NCBI GenBank assembly: GCA_013368445.1
Contig: JAACJO010000029.1
Coordinates: 248,001-312,000 of the forward strand
Direction of reading: 5' to 3'
Source: Leucocoprinus leucothites
Taxonomy: Eukaryota > Basidiomycota > Agaricomycetes > Agaricales > Agaricaceae
DNA: 64,000 nucleotides
Positions 60,360 through 64,000 of this stretch are shown here, piece by piece (the stretch's first letter is position 1; every line of letters starts with the position of its first letter). The notes under the pieces are model-generated. The model had not been told where the DNA came from. It worked only from the letters and a program-made list of their open reading frames with translations, and did no database searches. A program made the position numbers and the translations under genes.

Positions 60360-63300
60360 CGGGAAGAATTGTCAGGCGGCTGTACGTTTGGAGCATGATG
60401 TTCCCCATCGAATGAATATCCTGTATGATCTTGGTCGTTGGTCATTATTCCATCAGCGAATCACTGGCCAAGTCGCGAAGTTTGGGACTGTGAGAATTTA
60501 CACCAAGCGAGTACAAACAACGGTCGTTAGATAAAACCGACATTATTAAACACTCTCCTTCCGCCGTGTTGGTCCAGACGCCTCCAAATCTATCAATTGC
60601 CTGATGTCGGTCCTCTTTTGGTATCCCCGTATCTCCGTCCGGCCTCAGTCTTGCAAAGTCCGGACGAGACGCTTTCCCGACTCAAGACATTGGCTGGGGT
60701 TTGTGTGAACCCGATTTCAGTCTCTCATCCGGCTCCGGGTTTCTTGGTGCTCTCATGTGCGGAGAAAGCAGCGTTCAATTTTTGAAGTAATCCAACTACT
60801 CCGGAACTCTGTAGTCGGCAACGTTTCGTACAGGCCGCTGGAAGTGTTATCTCACGTTGAGGGTAGCTCAAAAATACCCTAGCGCTGATGAAGCGAGCAC
60901 GTGTCGAAGATTCACTCTACGTCAATCGCCGATTCTCTGAGTGAAGCCAGTCCTTCAGATTTTGTTTGGAACACTCTCTTTCGCTTCTGTGGCCCTTCTC
61001 GTGCCTAAAAAAGCATTTGTGTAGCCCCAGGGCCGATGAATACCGGCTACACCTTTATTTGCGACTATCAAGTTCTAGTTCAATGCATTACTTAACCCTC
61101 GTCACCGTACACTGCTCCCGAAGCACTCTTCAACATCAGGCTGCACTGTGGTCAGAAAAACTTGTGGATCAGAATGATTGTGTGCCGCTGGCGGTCATTG
61201 TCAATCTCCATCGCACCTCGTGCAGTCCACGATCACTTAGACAGGCAGTTGAGAGCGCCGTAGCTTCGATTCAGAAACCGGCTTCTATTTCTCCAGTGGT
61301 GCTGAACAACTGATACTAGATAACGCCGCCAGATTTTCGATAGATTCCTATCAGAGGAGAGGAGCACATTTTAGTCCCTGGGATCAGACCATTTCCACTC
61401 TTGATGCCTTCGACCCACTGTGCTAAGTTGTCCTGACGAGTGTGTGCATTATGAATAGGTCCTTGTTATTAGAGATGGGCCAGTTTTCTTTGCCAAGATC
61501 TTATCCTCTCGCACGCCTATGGTACTCCTTGGTGACTCAGAGCTCATATTACTTTTGGTGTGACTATCCTGAGAGCTGTGGCGCTGACAGATCTGAGCCT
61601 TTTCTTTCGTAGCCATCATTAAACTTTTTCGCACACTCGGATGTCGGATAACAGACGAGCGCTCTTGCTCGAGGAGATTGAACGCGCCTTTTGCAACAGT
61701 TTTGTGAGCAATTTGCCGTTACTGTAAACACCTACAGTGGCTGCGCGCAATATCTCTCCGGTTTCGTCCCTCAAGGCCTCAAGTTTGGACCAAGGTCTTG
61801 AACAGAGGCATTGGCTCGGTTGGCAGCCTCATTTTTTTCCCGCTCTCAGTGTCAATCATCCCCAGGTTCCGATTCGGTTCCATCCCGCTTCGATCGCGTG
61901 ACCAGATATTTTTGGTGGTAACCGGCGTCTCTAACAGATGTTTGTGTCTACTTTCGATAGATGGACGAAGGATTCCGAAATGTAATAGATGCAATTGCCG
62001 GTCGCTGGATCCATACCTCCGCTAGCATGATGCCTGCAGCCCACCTACATATCATCAAGTTCATCCATTTCACCGTGAGGTACCCAGATATTTTCTCGCT
62101 ACGCAGTGATGGCAAGCACGGCTGCTTGGCCCGGCGCTGTGAGGTTATGGTGTTTCGAAAACTCACGATTCCCTCGCTTGACACACGAAATCCTCATGCA
62201 TCCATCAGACGGCATAAAGCGGAGGACCACCGCTCAGACTTCGGGCCAAAATGGTATACCTACAAGCAACCATGTCAAATGAAGCTCATGGGAAGCAGGA
62301 AGAGAATTCAGTCTCTGCCATAATGAAATGCGGACTTTGTCAAGTACCGATGTTGTGCTGAACTTCGTTTGACCCATTTGGACACGGATGCTGAGATATT
62401 CGTGGCCAGATGATTAGAAAGCACCTGGTGATTCCGTGACTGTGGGGTCAATATCATGTCGCTTATGAGTGGAACGATAGGCACAGTTTCCTGACTATCG
62501 TCACTGTACGGTGTAAGTGTGAGCTAAATTTAAATCAAATATCGCTGATATCGGTTCTGAACGCTGGTAAGGGGGCTGACACCGACGGGATCACGATGTA
62601 CATTGTTAATCAACTTGAATGCAAGAGACTCCCTAGACCACGCACCCGCTCACGGGGTAATGCTCCAATACATCATTCCGTCTTTCGAAAAACTTCATAC
62701 CATCTCTAACGCCATGCGCTAGGGCATCGCTGCTCCATGCGAGACGATTGTAGATCTTGACGACGATAGGAATGGCAACCTCCGGCGGATCTTTGACCTC
62801 AGAACAGCCCATTAAATTTCTTTGCAGTGCGAGAACCTATACACATTGTAGATGTACTACGCCAGCAAATTTACTGTCCATTTCTCTCCTTTGAAACAGC
62901 CCCGACCCCTTTGCTCTATCTTAGGCTTTATTTCCCTATATTTTCAACTCCGCGTTTCATATCAAAGCTCTGCTTGATTTTCTTCTCAGTTGGATTCTTT
63001 TTTTCTTCACCTCAACTCACTGGGCGTTCACTGTTTATGTAGAGGGCTATAACCAGTAACGGCTGCTGAATTTAGTCATGCCTTTGTTTTCCTTCATCCA
63101 TATAGGAGGTTATAATTCTTCACCAGTCTCGGAGTTTATGTTCCGATTACCAACTGATGAGCCTTCCTATTATTTTTCCTCTTCTGTCTTAGTAATGTGG
63201 ACAGTCACCAGTAGCTCGACAATGAACCCAGCTTCTGGGAATTAACTGGGGACTTGACTTCAATGCAGTTAACGATAACCTACCTCTGAGGTGAGGTGTA

Positions 63301-64000
63301 ATAGCGTACCACTAAGAAGATGAGTACCATGAGTATTAGCAGTATGCCATACGGGAGAACTTGTGAGGTGTTGTCTCAAGAAACACTGCATAGCCAGGCT
63401 AGCAAAACTAACGAGGAGCATTGGACGATAGTTTCAGGGCTATTGACTGGGAACGTATGCCACAAATGTTATGGAAATCGTCCAGCGAGACAATTTCACT
63501 TTAGAAGAAGTTGGAATCCACTAAACACTAACAATAAAATACAAATTGAAGTGCTCATGGGAGCTTAACAGGTCCTACGGGTTTTTCAATGATGGTTGGC
63601 GACTTGGCTAGTCCATAGAGCAGAGAGTGTAGGGCCCGGGACTGACTGAAGGTGATGAGTTATGAGGTTACAAAAATGCGTCCTTAATCGGAATATCACC
63701 CGCATTAGAAAACGAGCTCGTGGTGGTGGTGACATGAGATGGAAAAGGTGTCACTATAAAATTAGGCAGCGCCCCTGGATGCATTACTGGCCGAAAGCAT
63801 GACATCCAGTTCTGAGATTTCAGGGTCCGTCTTTGACGTTCTCAGTGGCGTTCTGGTAATTATGGTCATTCGTTCAATGGTATGGCGTCGAGTGTGGTGT
63901 TGGCTGGAGCCGCAAGCGTTGATTCGGAAAACACTGTCTGCCATGTATTACACCCATTTTTTCCGGCTTGCACTCCTAAGAAGACCGAAGGACAGTCCAT
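60360..64000. other. No recognised gene at the right end
   Basis: Several frames of 60-120 codons lie here, the longest at 61961-62323 (120 codons, MDEGFRNVIDAIAGRWIH) and 60966-61313 (115 codons). Neither resembles a known family and neither has clear splice partners. Small unknown genes remain possible. Confidence 0.4.

Noticed and set aside
60061..60534. 157-codon plus-strand frame
   Set aside because: It is antisense to the first exon of the P450 gene and has no family resemblance.
1..64000. CRISPR arrays, rRNA genes, operons, ribosome binding sites
   Set aside because: Introns, retroelements and gene families show a fungal nuclear genome; nothing prokaryotic was seen.

Overview
The window reads as nuclear DNA of an agaricomycete (mushroom-forming) basidiomycete. 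Genes on the right carry many short GT..AG introns of about 45-70 bp. Recognisable families include a CYP63-like P450, a FAR-17a/AIG1-like membrane protein, fungal P-loop GTPases and MYND zinc-finger paralogs. The left side holds Plavaka and DUF6698 sequences and chromodomain Ty3/gypsy elements that are typical of this group. No prokaryotic features, rRNA or CRISPR were seen. Assignments to families are by eye from motifs and remembered family features; no database search was possible.

Positions 1 to about 41,140 are nested transposable elements, and most boundaries can be read to the base. A Tc1/mariner-like DDE transposon (2624-15426, TA flanks) is split by a Ty3/gypsy element, gypsy-1 (4154-14241, minus strand, duplication GCTGG). 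One LTR of gypsy-1 is split in turn by a 1340-bp LTR-like element (4178-5517, duplication GCGC). Two relatives of that element sit at 672-2010 and 23080-24411. A decayed Plavaka transposase (about 15.96-20.57 kb, minus strand) contains a 625-bp solo LTR (18662-19286, duplication TCAAG). A decayed DUF6698-type gene (about 22.9-25.6 kb) is interrupted by the third LTR-like copy. A Ty1/copia element (25933-40111, minus strand, duplication CCATC) contains a Ty3/gypsy element, gypsy-2 (28659-37004, plus strand, duplication TAAGG), and a 611-bp TA-flanked MITE (38371-38981) that splits its gag zinc knuckle.

The elements carry a consistent molecular clock. The LTR pairs differ at 12/698 (gypsy-1), 8/280 (gypsy-2) and 15/283 (copia) positions by hand count. 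All differences are transitions and nearly all fall at CpG. All six in-frame stops noted in the gag-pol-ORF3 frames of gypsy-1 are TGA, each one C-to-T step from CGA. This points to cytosine methylation followed by deamination.

From 41,144 rightward the DNA is genic. A 3'-truncated GTPase paralog (41144-41730, minus) abuts a repeat and stands head-to-head with a complete 12-exon GTPase gene (42135-44096, plus). A gene-poor stretch with fragments follows (44.1-50.9 kb), then a five-exon FAR-17a/AIG1-like gene (50965-52041, minus), two tandem MYND-domain paralogs (53049-54466 and 55384-57083, minus) and a ten-exon CYP63-like P450 (57640-60227, minus). The last 3.7 kb shows no gene I can recognise.
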